Shown here: positions 22,089 to 33,639 of the stretch, piece by piece
Position numbering within the stretch: position 1 is the stretch's first letter
Layout of the letters: the number at the start of each line of letters is the position of its first letter
Source of the DNA: Zingiber officinale
Lineage: Eukaryota > Streptophyta > Magnoliopsida > Zingiberales > Zingiberaceae
Length of the DNA: 64,000 bases
Assembly (NCBI RefSeq): GCF_018446385.1
Contig: NC_055996.1
Coordinates: 131,612,532-131,676,531, forward strand
Direction: 5' to 3'
The notes under the pieces: model-generated
Databases searched by the model: none
Seen by the model: only the letters and a program-made list of their open reading frames with translations
What the model was told of the DNA's origin: nothing
Made by a program: the position numbers and the translations under genes

Positions 22089-22275
22089 AAAAAGGTAGAT
22101 CCGCTACCTTAGCGGCCCCCCTAGTGTCAGCCCCATGGATATGGAGGGAGGTTCATGCAAGTACACGGGCCATAGGCGCATGGCGTAAACCCCAGGTCGT
22201 TAGTTCCTGAGAATCGACCCCTGGCCATTACGCCAGAGATACAATGCACCCACCGCCTACGCTACGCCCTGGGGG
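22089..22275 (-). mobile_element. SINE in the hAT relic
   Basis: A ~187 bp GC-rich insertion flanked by a 17 bp near-perfect TSD (TCACTCCTCATRTTACT; 22072-22088 and 22276-22292, one mismatch). On the minus strand it has GGTCGATTCTC, a good Pol III B box, preceded by TAGCGTAGGCGG as a possible A box, and ends in CCTTTTT. The length, tRNA-like promoter and long variable TSD define a SINE. The short T tail recalls the Au-type plant SINE family, but that assignment is tentative. Confidence 0.82.
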
Positions 22276-22292
22276 TCACTCCTCATGTTACT

Positions 22293-23409
22293 AGCACCAT
22301 CATAGCCTTGTCCTCTAATATTTTGAAAATAAAAAATATAGTAAGCCAAAGCAGAATATATAACATCCTTTAAAGTCAAAGCCTAGTATTAGATACATGA
22401 ACAAGTCCCAAAAAATGCTTTTAAATGAATCCATTAGTATCCACGAACCTCAATCCTATAGACATTTGCTCTCTTCTGGACTTATCTCAGGCTTCATCAA
22501 CAATTATGCAATACTTGACAACTCCAATTTTTACACGGATTGCATTTTTTTCTCTCACTGAAATCACATAAAGTATTTGTTTCTGAATATCGTGACTTGT
22601 ATACTTGGCATTTTTGGGAGCCTTTGCAATTGCCTTTAAAATTTCATCATTGTACATGGTTAGCACATCCAAAAATTCAAGGAAATTCCCACAATTAGGT
22701 GAACTAGATTTCCTCATCATGACCTCTAAAGGGAATTCCTTGAAGTGCAAGCAACAACACCACATGTATGTGAACCTTTAACCGAAGATGATTAGTTACA
22801 ACTTATTCTTCATTAAAATTGTCAGATCTCCTTTATATATCTTATGGTTGATTCATCAAATCCTCACATGACTTTTCAGCATTATGATAGAGTGAAGATA
22901 AATTATCTTTCTCTATATGGCCCAGAAAGTATAGGCTTTTCCATTTTAAACTTTCTTTTAATTATCAAATTCATCAATAGTAAATTTAGTTTGATTTAAG
23001 TATTTTTATGGCTTGTTGAAGATAAAACATGGAAAGCAATATGTTTTATCTTTAACTGGTAACTACTCTAACCAAGGAAATTGTTCATACCAAGGGTACT
23101 TAATATTTTTATTTAATGGATATTGTTGAAGAATAGGTTGACATACCTTCAAATTTAAATAAGCTCGACGAATCTCTTCTCATTGGTTATAATGATATTA
23201 TCAAATTTGTTGACATAATCTTGGATCATGCTCTAAAGAATCGAGATCAACCTTTTAAGTTTTATATTTTTGAATCTTTTATGAGGAGTTTTAGATGAAA
23301 GATCATTGTTATCTGATCTTATTGATGGGGCTATAGAAGTAGTTGAATCAAGTTCATTTACTCCATTCCTTTGAAAAAACTTATCAATCGTAATGGTTTT
23401 TTTTTTCAT
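22293..23409 (-). pseudogene. hAT transposase relic, N-terminal segment (part 1 of 4)
   Basis: The minus-strand start is MKKKTITIDKFFQRNGVNEL at 23409, the usual beginning of ZMYM1-like hAT proteins, followed by a DSTTSIAPSIRSDNNDLSSK linker. The TTF-type zinc-finger region is badly broken. 22487-22765 is open and reads NCGNFLEFLDVLTMYNDEIL, NAKYTSHDIQKQILYVISVR and YCIIVDEA (catalytic Asp region). After the DEA box 22293-22486 continues with stops to KAMMVLV before the SINE. With parts 2-4 the gene spans 22 kb today. Confidence 0.85.
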
Positions 23410-24436
23410 TTGAAGTATATGAAGCCTTTACAAATGAAAAAAATCAAATTATTTTAAATAAGTGAATACTAATTAATAACAATATTAAACTAGTGAATGA
23501 TAACAACATCAAAAAAAACACCATGCTTTTTATCATTTCATCAAATATTAAATCAATAATAAACAATTTCAACTTCAACTATTTAACTATTTAAACACTT
23601 TAATTTCTAAAATCATAACTTGTAAGATTTTATTGAAATATCTAAAATTAATCATTTCAATAGAGGAAAAATAAAAAAAAAACTTAAGGGATCTAATAAA
23701 AAAAAAAGAGAAAACAAATAAAATCAAGCAATCTAGTAAAATTATGAACTTTACCATTCAAAAGAAGCTATAAATCATAACAATGTAGAGATCGATAGGT
23801 TATTTCAATGCCATGGGCCCACGGTAGCTAAATAGGATCATTGAATATTGATGAATCATGGATACCATTTAACAATTACAATATAATATTAGCATGTTAC
23901 ATCAGCATGTGCGTGTATATATTATAGGCGAAAAAAATTTTATGGAGGACCATGTAAATTGTAAAGCAACCTTCAAGAATTCAAGTTCAACTTCAAGTGC
24001 AACTATGCAAGTCTATAACTCTGTAAGATTGTAAGCCAAACAATTAGACAGGGTCACAAGGAGGGAGAGGGCAATGTAATATTAAGATTTTTTTCCTTAC
24101 AAAATTTATGAATTTGGTCTTTCCGTACTTATCTCTATGTTCTTCTCGCCTAATTCATGAAGGTTCAAGGTATAAATCTATTCAATGTTCATAGAATCAT
24201 AGTGGGGTAGAACCGTAAAAATGAATATAAAAATTGGAAACATAAAAAAAAAAATTCTTTTTCTTTTTCTCTTCTTAGTTTTAAGGGTTTCAAAACCCTA
24301 AGACTAAAGTCTAAGGAATAAGGAGTAGAAAGAAAGTGCACCTTACTCTCGAATTGGGCTTGAGAACGTTCTTGTCACACTCGCACGAGACCTCCACACA
24401 ACATTTAGTGATTTTGCAGGCTACGAAGACACACCT
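23410..24436. other. AT-rich stretch without identifiable gene
   Basis: No convincing ORF. It may include the former promoter side of the hAT element, whose terminal inverted repeat I could not identify. Confidence 0.5.
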
Positions 24437-24499
24437 GAGCCACTGAGCGACGGAAGTAAGTAGACTGCCATGGCATGCCACTGACTCTAATAGTATTAC

Positions 24500-24560
24500 T
24501 AATAATGTTTACACGTGGACTAGGGGGTTGCCCCCCCAGTCTACGTGTAAATCCGCCCTT
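24500..24560. repeat. Hairpin TTTACACGTGGACT / AGTCTACGTGTAAA
   Basis: Inverted arms around a G7/C7 centre; copy 2 has the same hairpin at 28950-29016 with a much longer C-run. A strong cruciform or slippage site. Confidence 0.75.
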
Positions 24561-24699
24561 AATTGGGTCGAATAATAAGGGTGAGAAAGAATAAAGACTG
24601 TTATTGCAAAAATTATAACTTATGAGAAGTTGGTATAGCAAATAAGAGATGGAAACGGTGGTACTAGATCAAGGACATTTCTTGATTTACAAAGAGAGA

Positions 24700-25748
24700 G
24701 AATCTTTGTACCTATAGAAGATGGTCGGCAAAGAGAGTTATTAAAGAAAACTCATGACTTATAATGGGCTAGTCATCTCAGTATCGAAAGGATGCTTACT
24801 CTTTGGCCTGTTCTTATATTTAGCCTTAGATGGAAAATGATGTGGAAACTTAGCGAACGAAGGAATTAGAATTACTCTAACCACCTATTCCGGAAAAACC
24901 TTGGGTTTTGATTTCCATAAACTTTATTTGTGGGTTTCCAAAGGTTAATAGCATGCCTTCTATCATGGTGTCAATGGACATATTCTCAAAATATGTTGTG
25001 TTTATTGCGGCTCCTTTGGCTTGACATTATTGCTGTTGAACTCTTTTATCAAAATGCAGTAATATTTTTTGATTTACCTAATAACATTGTGAATGACAGA
25101 AATACAAGGTTTATTGGGAGATTTTAGATTTTTTTATTCAATATGATGGGAATTGATCTTAAATTCTCCATTGTTAACTATCTGTAAATTGATAGACAAA
25201 CTGAAAGGATAAACCATTTACTTGAAGAGTACTTGCAGTACTATGTTATAGCAAGTCAGAAAAATTAACTAGAGTTATTATACAATGCATAATTCTACTA
25301 TAATTTGCACAAGTTCTCAACTACCAAGAGGAATCCCTATGAGATAATGTTGGGGGAGTATCCAATAACTCCTACGGATATAGCCAAGTAAAAATCTAGG
25401 GGAAAATATCCTACAACATATAAATATGCAAGGAAAAAGCAAGAGTTGTTTGAGGAATCCCAAGACAGTTAAAATTTTTTTATTAGGGATAAAGTCTTGC
25501 TAAAACTTATTCCTCAAATTTGGAAGAGAATCAATAGTAAGGTTATTCATAGAGGATTAATTTTCAAGTATGATGGACATTTCAAGATTGTGGAGAAGGT
25601 TAGTAATGTGAGGTATAGGTTGAATTTATTTAAAAGGCTTAAAGGTCATCCTACATCCCTTGTACATTTTTCCAATGAGTTCCATGCAGATGAAATAGAT
25701 CTATCAAGAAATAGTTCCAAGAGAGATCCACCGATTGTGAGAAAGTAA
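24700..25748 (+). pseudogene. Ty3-type integrase relic, copy 1
   Basis: The plus strand, with frameshifts and stops, gives WASHLSIERMLTLWP (the HHCC zinc-domain segment), then a core region including ITAVEL-like DIIAVELFYQNAVIFFDLPN and VNDRNTRFIGRF (second Asp), and TERINHLLEEYLQYYV (the E of the DDE triad, where families have Q.ER.N..LE.YLR). The C-terminus is open at 25497-25748: FKYDGHFKIVEKVSNVRYRL and GHPTSLVHFSNE, the GPF/Y-type segment of Ty3 integrases. No RT or LTR of the same element adjoins. Confidence 0.85.
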
Positions 25749-25944
25749 TTTGTAGATGACCTTCGAAATGAATAAGAAAAATAGAAGGACGGAATTCTCG
25801 ATTCTTTGTAAGGGAAAAACTAAATCGGAGGCTACTTGAAAAAGAGATGTTATACTTTGACAATTTGAAAAGTAAATTAAGATATACATGCAAAAACGTT
25901 CGATGAAGATATCGATTTTTTCTAGTGGGGGAGGCTTGTTAGCC

Positions 25945-26893
25945 TCTTAACTTTATTAGGGCTGCAAACGAATCGAGCCGGCTCTCGAGCTTTTCGAGCC
26001 GGCTCGAAAAATATTCGATTCGTATTCGAAATTATCGAATTCGAACCGAACTCGAACATGTTCGAACTTTTTTTCAAGCCGAACTCGAGCCCAAATTATA
26101 TTATTCGAGCCATTCGCGAGTTTTAATATTTATTAATATAATTTAAATATATATTAAATAAAAAAAATTTCGAGTCTTTCGAACTTATTTTCGAGCAATA
26201 ATTCGAATAGTTCGCGAACATGTTCGAATATTTCGAGCCGAACTCGAACATGAGCCCTAATTCAAACCGAACTCGAACCAAATATTTTATATTTTTCGAG
26301 CTTCGAATCGAGCTCGAACTCGAATATATCTATTTCGAGCCGAATTCGAGCCTTAAATTTTTCTGCATATTCGGTTCGATTCGATTCGTTTACACCACTA
26401 AACCTGATGGTTAGGGGTGTAATCGAACCGAGCCGAGCCGAACTCTTGAATGTTCGAGCTTGACTCGTTTATAATCAAGTCGAGCTTGAGTTTTATTTAA
26501 CGAATATATTCATGGCTCTCGAGTTTATTCGAGCTTTTATCGAACCTAAACGAGCTTAATAAATATAAATCCTAAATTTAAATATTCATTAAAAACTAAA
26601 TTATATATTTAGATAAAATTATAATAATATTATTAAAATTTATAATTTTTTTCTAATAAATAAATTTAATATATTTGTTTATATTTTTCATAAGTAGAGT
26701 GTAAAATCTATAATTTTAATATCAAAACTATTATTTTTTTTATTTAAAAGTTGTTTAATGAGTTTAACGAACGTGTTCACGAGCTAACGGGCCAAATATT
26801 ACGAAGTTTGGTTTATTTATCTTAACGAGCCTCATTAAACGAGTTCAAACAAGCTTTTATCAAATCGAGTTTCGAATAACTCACGAACGACTT
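25945..26893. mobile_element. TTCGAA/TCGAGC-rich insertion, probably two non-autonomous elements
   Basis: Present in copy 1 and absent at the matching place in copy 2 (about 30460-30480). The first unit runs from AGGGCTGCAAACGAATCGA (25959) to TCGATTCGTTTACACCACT (about 26398), imperfect terminal inverted repeats. The second starts TAGGGGTGTAATCGAACCGA (26410). The interiors are dense with TTCGAGCC/GGCTCGAA palindromes. The ends resemble plant hAT-type MITEs (GGGTGTAAACG), but I see no clear 8 bp TSD. The ORF at 26220-26414 is a by-product of the repeats. Confidence 0.6.
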
Positions 26894-27269
26894 GATTATG
26901 CAGCATGATGAATGGAACAATAAGGAATTGTTTCTCCTAAATCCACGGAGCTTGGAACACTAAGGATTTGTTTCTCCTAAACCGCCGAGCCAAGCTTCAG
27001 CCAAGGGGTGCAAGCTGACCTTTGATAGGGTGCAAGCCGTTTGTACATGTGAGATGACAGTTGATAGAAGTGTACAATGCTTTAAAAAAGGATGTATGTG
27101 CAAATCTGCAGTCCACTTTATAATTGCAAATATAAAAGGTTACATGCAGGCCTTCTGGCTGGCCTGAAACAAGTGTGGCATTTGAGTGAGCCAATGAATC
27201 TAAATGAGATTTCGAGATTAAAATAAACGTTTGCCACATGAGATTAAAATAAAGATGTGCTTAAAAAAA

Positions 27270-27340
27270 TGCGCATCCAGGGAATCGAACCCTGGTCAGT
27301 ACCGTGGGAGGGTACTATGATACCACTACACCAGATGCGC
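27270..27340 (-). tRNA. tRNA-Gly (anticodon CCC), copy 1
   Basis: 71 nt on the minus strand. Acceptor GCGCATC pairs with GATGCGC without mismatch, discriminator A. D-arm with A box GTGTAGTGGTATCAT; anticodon stem GTACC/GGTAC with loop CTCCCAC (CCC at 34-36); T-stem CCAGG/CCTGG with B box GGTTCGATTCC. Seven T directly after the 3' end form a Pol III terminator, and CAACAA lies just upstream, as is usual in plants. It reads the GGG codon. All arms intact, so probably functional. Confidence 0.96.
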
Positions 27341-27987
27341 TTGTTGGTTTGATCTAACACAATAATATTATATAAACTATTAAATGAAATTGTTTCATAA
27401 CCAATGAATATTATATATAATAAAATATGTTAAAATTAATTACATCTATAATTGTGATGTTAACCTTTTTTTATCATTATTTAGTACTCAATAAACAGCT
27501 GAGATCCTTACAAATAAGAAGATCCTTTTAGATATATATTAGTAAAAATTAATGTCCCCATTTATAAAATAAATAAGGACTATAAATGGACTATCCATAA
27601 AATATAGACTAAAGAATACGACCTCCTCAATAGAAATGCATTTCTAAAACTAATGTATTCATTATTTAAATAATACTATATATTTAATTGAAGATTATTG
27701 TATCATTTTGCATGATGCATGCGAAGATTGTACTTGAAGGAACTAATTAACATTCATTCAAAGTCCTCATTTCTTATCCGACTTATCGTGCGCGCTCCCT
27801 GCAGGGCAACCCAAAAATTAATTTTTACTTTTGACTAATATTAATATTACTATACATTAAAAAATATTTTAAGTTTTAAAATAAAATTTAATTTAATCCT
27901 AAAAATTTATTAAATCTTAAATTAAGATCAATCCCAATCTGATTTAAAAATTTTTAATCTAAAAATTCTTGAATTTGAATTCTACCT

Positions 27988-28760
27988 TGATACGGTGATA
28001 AAGAGAGCCCTATTAAGTACGGGTCAAACGACGGAAGTAGCAATTAGTGTGGAGATCAAAGTCAAGGAGAACAACGACAAAGGGTCAAACGTTGAGGGGC
28101 CAAGCAGATCTATCTTGTAGTGGTCGATCGAGTATATATTGCCCGATCAACAAAGGGTTGGTTCAAGCGAAGCGCCCGTTATACCGAGATCATCAGACGA
28201 TCGTCACAAAACAGAGGAGCATATGTGTGTCCGGAACATTAGTCCGGTCGGGCAGAAACAAACTATGGAGATCTGTCGCCACGCCGAGGAGCAGCCGAGT
28301 TCGGCCGAGCGGAGGAGTATTTAGCCGAGCAGCTATCCCGCTTGGCCCAGTAGCTGGATCGCTGACACATTCTTCGGGGAGATAGTACCACCGACACAAG
28401 ACATGACGAACGGACGGATCGTACGACGGAAGCTTCTACTGTCTTGTCAGGGATATGCATATCCTATTAAGGTATGGTGTCAGAAGTACTTTCTTGATAT
28501 GTCCTTTCATAGGGCAAATTGGAGAGCGTGTCCACGATCAATTGGAGAACGTGCCCACGGCTCAAAAGAAGTGCGCACATCACAACACTATATAAAGGAG
28601 ATCTATACACCGGTGGAAGTACGCATTATTTACATTTACGCTTGTACTACTGGTTCCATCTTCTTCTTTTTGCTGGTGACTAACTTGAACGTCGGAGGAC
28701 CAACGTTAGGATCCTTTCCCTGATTCAATACTGACATTTCTTGTATTTATAAAGTGAAAC
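27988..28760 (+). mobile_element. Tat-type LTR remnant in duplication copy 1
   Basis: Starts TGATACGGTGATAAAGAG, like the LTRs at 46387 (TGATGCGGTGATAGAG) and 50012 (TGATCCGGTGGTAAGAG). It shares with them GAAGCTTCTACTGTCTTGTC, the TATATAAAGG box with CACCGGTGGAAGTACG, and CTTGAACGTCGGAGGACCAA. The last ~100 bp of a complete LTR and any PBS or coding region are missing. The ORFs at 28047-28460 on both strands lie in this LTR and are not genes. Confidence 0.78.
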
Positions 28761-29159
28761 ATCCCAATCAATCATCTTCATAATTTTTAGATAGGATGAT
28801 ATCTGGATTTTAAAACTTCTAATCTGAATTATTTGATATTTTTTACATGACTCAGATTGAATTGAGTAGACTGTCGTGGCATGCCATTGAGCGACGGAAG
28901 TGAGTAGACTGTCGTGGCACGCCACCGACTCTAATATTATTACTAATAATGTTTACACGTGGACTAGGGGGTTGTGGTCCCCCCCCCCCCCCTCCTCCTC
29001 CAGTCCACGTGTAAATCCGCCCCTAATTGGGTCGAATAATAAAGGTGAGAAAGAATAAAGACCATTATTGCAAATATTATAACTTATGAGAAGTTGGTGT
29101 AGCAAATAAGAGATGGAATAATACGGTGATACTAGATCAAGGATATTTCTTGATTTACA

Positions 29160-30311
29160 AAGAGGGAGAATCTTTGCACCTATAGAAGATGGTTGGTAAA
29201 GAGAGTTACGTTGTTGAAGAAAACTCATGACCCACAATGGGCTAGTCATCTCAGTATCAAAAGGATGTTACTCTTTGGCCCGTTCTTATATTTGGCCTTA
29301 GATGGAAAATAATGTGGAAGTTTATGTGAAAACTTAGTGAAAAAGAAAGTAGAATTACTCTAACCACCTATTCCGAGAAAACTTTGGGTTTTGATTTCCA
29401 TAGACTTTATTTGTGGGTTTCCAAAGGTTAATTGCATGTCTTCTATCATGGTGTCAATGGACAGATTCTCAAAATATGTTGTGTTTATTGCGACTCCTTT
29501 GACTTACCATTATTGCTGTTGAACTCTTTTATCAGAATGTGATAATATTTTTCGATTTAACTAGTGACATTGTGAATGACAGAAATATAAGGTTTATTGG
29601 GAGATTTTAGATTTTTTTTTTATTCAATATGATGGGAATTGATCTTAAATTCTCCATTGTTAACCATCTGTAAATTAATGGATAAACTGAAAGGATAAAC
29701 CATTTACTTAAAGAGTACTTGCAACACTATGTTATAGCAAGTCAAAAAAAATAACTAGAGTTATTAGACAATGCATAATTCTGCTATAATTTACACAAGT
29801 TCTCAACCGCCGAGAGGAATCCCTATGAGACAGTGTTGGGGGAGTAGCCAATACCTCTCACGGAGATAGCCAAGTAAAAATCTGGGGGGAAATATCCTAT
29901 AGCATATAAATATACAAGGAAAAAGCAAGAGTTGCTTGAGGAATCCCAAGACAGCTAGGAATTTTTATTAGGGATAAAGTCTTGCTAAAACTTATTCCTC
30001 AAATTTAGAAGAGAATCAGTAGTAAGACTATTCATAGAGGATTAATTTTCAAGTATGATGGACATTTCAAGATTATGGAGAAGGTTAGTAATGTGACGTA
30101 TAGGTTGAATTTACTTGAAAGGCTTAAAGTTCACCCTACGTCCCTTGTAAATTTCTTCAAGGAGTTCCATACAGATGAAACAGATCCATTAAGAAATAGT
30201 GCCAAGAGAGCTCCATCGATTGTGAGAAAACTATTTGTAGATGATATTAAAGAAATCTTGGACCACAAAACTTTCGAAATGAACAAGAAAAATAAAAGAA
30301 CGGAATTCTAG
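29160..30311 (+). pseudogene. Ty3-type integrase relic, copy 2
   Basis: Duplicate of 24700-25748 with its own set of stops. Recognisable are the zinc-domain piece (29230-29290), VNDRNIRFIGRF-like (29570-29610) and ERINHLLKEYLQHYV (29690-29740). The C-terminal part is open at 30075-30311 with MEKVSNVTYRLNLLERLKVH, slightly longer than in copy 1. Both copies were already defective before or soon after duplication. Confidence 0.83.
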
Positions 30312-30853
30312 ATTCTTTGCATGGGAAAATCTAAATCGGAGACTATTTGGAAAAGAGATGTTATACTTGGACAATTTGAAAAGTAAATTAAAATATACAT
30401 GCAAAAATGTTCCATGAGGACATGGAGTTTTTCTAGTGGCCTAAGCTTGTTAGCCCCCTAACTTGAAAGAAAGGTTGGACATATGCAGCATGATGAACAG
30501 AACAGTAAGGAATTGTTTCTCCTAAATCCACGGAGCTTGGAATACTAAGGATTTGTTTCTCCTAAATCCGCCAAACCAAGCTTAGGCCAAGGGGTGCACG
30601 CTGGCCTTTGATAGGGTGCAAGCCGTTTGTACATGTGAGATGACAGTTGATGGAACTGTACAATGCTTTAAAAAGGGATGTATGTGCAAATTCTGCAGTC
30701 CACTTTATAATTGCAAATAGAAAAGGTTACATGCAGGCCTTCTGGCCTGAAACAAGTGTGACATTTGATGGAGCAAATGAATCTAAATGAGATTTCGGGA
30801 TTAAAATAAACATTTGCCACAGTAGATTAAAATAAAGGTGCTTTAAAAAAACT

Positions 30854-30924
30854 TGCGCATCCAGGGAATCGAACCCTGGTCAGTACCGTGGGAGGGTACT
30901 ATGATACCACTACACCAGATGCGC
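30854..30924 (-). tRNA. tRNA-Gly (anticodon CCC), copy 2
   Basis: Identical over all 71 positions to the copy at 27270-27340. Flanks differ slightly: AAG then seven T after the 3' end instead of immediate T7, and CAACAA upstream. Acceptor, D, anticodon and T stems are fully paired. Perfect conservation of the gene while flanks have drifted suggests it is under selection or kept equal by conversion. Confidence 0.96.
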
Positions 30925-31676
30925 TTGTTGGTGTAATCTATCACAATAATAATATATACACTATTAATTTAAATTGTTTCATAACCAATGAATATTATGT
31001 AATAATATAATAGGTTAAATTTAATTACATCTATAATTGTTATGTTAACCCTTTTTTTTTTATCATTATTTAGTACTCAATAAACAGCTGAGATCCTTAC
31101 GGATCATATCCCTTTACGTATATTAGTAGGAATTAATGGTCCCAACTTATAGAATAGATAAGGACTATCAATTTTTATCAATACATATAAATAGAACATT
31201 TCCTGATCCATAAAATATAGACCAAAGGATCCGACCTTCTCGACATAAATGCATTTCTAAAACTAATGTATTCGTTATTTAAATAATACTATAAATTTAA
31301 TTGAAGATTACCGTATCATTCTGCATGATGCACGTGAAGATTGTACTTAATACTCTGTTTATCTGGTGGGGTGGATCATGGATGGATTAAACAAACCTAG
31401 AGACATGGAAAGGGAAAGGAATCCATAACCTACTATGTTTGTTTACCTTGATCGAGGAAAGTGGATAAAATCAATGTCTTAAACTGTTTACTTAGATAAA
31501 TAGAAAGAAAATAAAATTATTTATTGACCAAAATACCCTATCCTTCTCAAATATTTTAAATTAATATTTATTTTATCTTGATAATTAAAATATTCTTCCA
31601 GGTGTGACATATATTTTAAATTAATATTTATTTTATATTGATAATTAAAAATTATTACTAATCAAAATAAATTCTA

Positions 31677-31996
31677 CAATTTAAATTTATCAATATTATT
31701 TTTAAAAATAATATTTATTACAGCTCAACACAAACCCAAAAAATATTATTGTCAACTAAAAAATTAAACTACAAAAAATATCAATAATAAATTTTAATTG
31801 CAAATAATTTACAATCACTATTAAATAGTTGTCAAACAATTTAAATTTATCAATGTTATTTTTAAAAATAATATTTATTACAACTCAAGACAAACCCAAA
31901 AAATATTATTGTTAACTAAAATATTAAACTACAAAAAGTATCAACAATAAATTTTACTTGCAAATAATTTGCAATCACTATTAAATAGTTGTCAAA
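31677..31996. repeat. Two tandem copies of a 160 bp AT-rich unit
   Basis: 31677-31836 and 31837-31996 both start CAATTTAAATTTATCAAT and both contain AACCCAAAAAATATTATTGT; about 95% alike by eye. A further short duplication of ATATTTTAAATTAATATTTA occurs at 31553 and 31611. All inside the Harbinger element, downstream of its ORFs. Confidence 0.85.
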
Positions 31997-32197
31997 CAAA
32001 ATATAAATAAAAAATTGTCAACCACCAATATTAATTACTTGAAAATAGTCTACAAGTATGATAAAATTATCACCAACTAAAATATTAAACTACAAAGTTT
32101 GTACTTCCTTATACCAAAATAAGTAGCTCACTTTTTTGTACTTATATTCTAGAGCTTTGCAAAATTGTGGCTATCATGTTGACATAGCCGATCAAAA

Positions 32198-33250
32198 TCA
32201 GAAAGAGAATATCATCTTTAGAAATTCCAACCTCTTCTCTGGTGGGCATCCCATGAATAGCATCATCTTCTCCTTGTTCTCTCCTAGAAATAGATACGCA
32301 GCAAGTATATTTTTATCTAGAACACCAGCACAAACTAGAGCTTTGTAGAGTTTCTCATTCACATTTTGTATGCGAAATGACCTATTTTCAATCACTGAAG
32401 TTGAACGATCAATTGCGACAACAACTTCCTTGACATTAATGTCGATGACTGCATTTTTCTTATTGCCATATGGATCAATAGATGCAAGCTTTTGCTTCCT
32501 TGATCGATCATCAAATGGTGGACTATCAGGGATCACTTCAAAATTCTCATATTCATCATCTAGTCCAAGGTCTCTTTGTTCTCCCTTTAAAGTAATTTCA
32601 ACATTTCTTTCTGCAGCAATAGAGGCTCTTTGACCATTTGCCCTATTGTGAGCAAACAACTCTAATAACTTCTCATAACGAGGTACAGGGGTATATCTCC
32701 ACTTCTTGATTGATGGATTAGCCTAGACAAAGTTAAACATAATTATAAATAAATCAAACAAGCTAGTAGGTGAATTCGTGAAACAGAGAAAGCAAAAACA
32801 TATGCATGTCATATCTAATACTTTTTACAAAATATATAGATGCATGCCATACATATCTTATGTCATCTACCAGCAAACATAATTGGAAATACAGTGATTG
32901 ACTAAAAATAAATTAATATTTACAATTAATACTTACATCAATAAGTTACTTCCAAACTACCTCCTCGGCCTCAAATCTTCTACTTTCAGCATGCCATTGA
33001 ACTCCGCTTACATTCTTAAACAAATCATAACATGAATTGAAATGATTTTTTAATGTTTTAATTCTGTTCTTCAAATCATCCTTTGTCAATGGGATTTCAA
33101 TCTTTTCACTACAAATGATAACCATATCTTTGTACGCAGTAGATGTGAAAGTGCCACCTATTCAGTTACCATTAACTTGTTGTTCTAACATAGCATCTAT
33201 GAAAATTTTATCCATTTCTTCAATCCACTTAATCACATCTCTCTTGACTT
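32198..33250 (-). pseudogene. PIF/Harbinger Myb/SANT-like DNA-binding protein, partial
   Basis: The C-terminal exon is open at 32198-32659: an acidic YENFEVIPDSPPF segment, then a ~70-residue helical block DRSTSVIENRSFRIQNVNEK ... LAAYLFLGENKEKMMLFMGC typical of Harbinger Myb-like proteins. Upstream the frame reads KWRYTPVPRYEKLLELFAHN without a start. An apparent intron (about 32722-32945) leads to GVQWHAESRRFEAEEVVWK, the end of the Myb/SANT fold. The N-terminal exon up to 33250 contains stops. Such proteins bind the transposon ends and help the transposase enter the nucleus. Confidence 0.78.
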
Positions 33251-33639
33251 GTTCAATTGGTGTATCAATTCTTAATCAACACCTACATCAAATGCACACA
33301 TGAACATGGGAAAAAAAAATCAAATCTTATTCACAATTGTAAACATTCAAGTATACTAACACTGGTCTAACAAGCAAATTGTAGGTATAAAAAAAAAAAT
33401 CCAACAGATCAACGTCTAATCTTTAGATTTATCAAAAAAATATATTCAATCCATTATATTATTCGAATCAAACATTCCAAGCATATAAAAAGTACAATAA
33501 AAGTGACTCATAAATCAAAACATTACTCTTTTGATAGTTTTCTAATAAATAAAAAAAACCCTTCTTTAGTCAATATTAAAATCTAACCACATGACATTAG
33601 CTATGTTATCTCTAATCATGCTTCCTTGCCTCCAGTCAT

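Larger units (their letters stand above)
24437..28866 (+). repeat. Tandem segmental duplication, copy 1
   Basis: Nearly every part of this block recurs in the same order and orientation in 28867-36905: CACTGAGCGACGGAAGT (24445/28886), the ACACGTGGACTAGGGGG hairpin, the Ty3 integrase relic, the tRNA-Gly gene and the Tat-type LTR fragment. This copy alone contains the 25945-26893 insertion, and about 270 bp of LTR sequence (near 27950-28230) that copy 2 lacks. It ends with ATTGAATTGAGTAGACTG, where copy 2 starts. Confidence 0.88.

Noticed and set aside
28047..28723. ORFs of 112 and 106 codons near 28 kb
   Set aside because: They fall within a Tat-type LTR relic recognised by its TATA region and terminal words.
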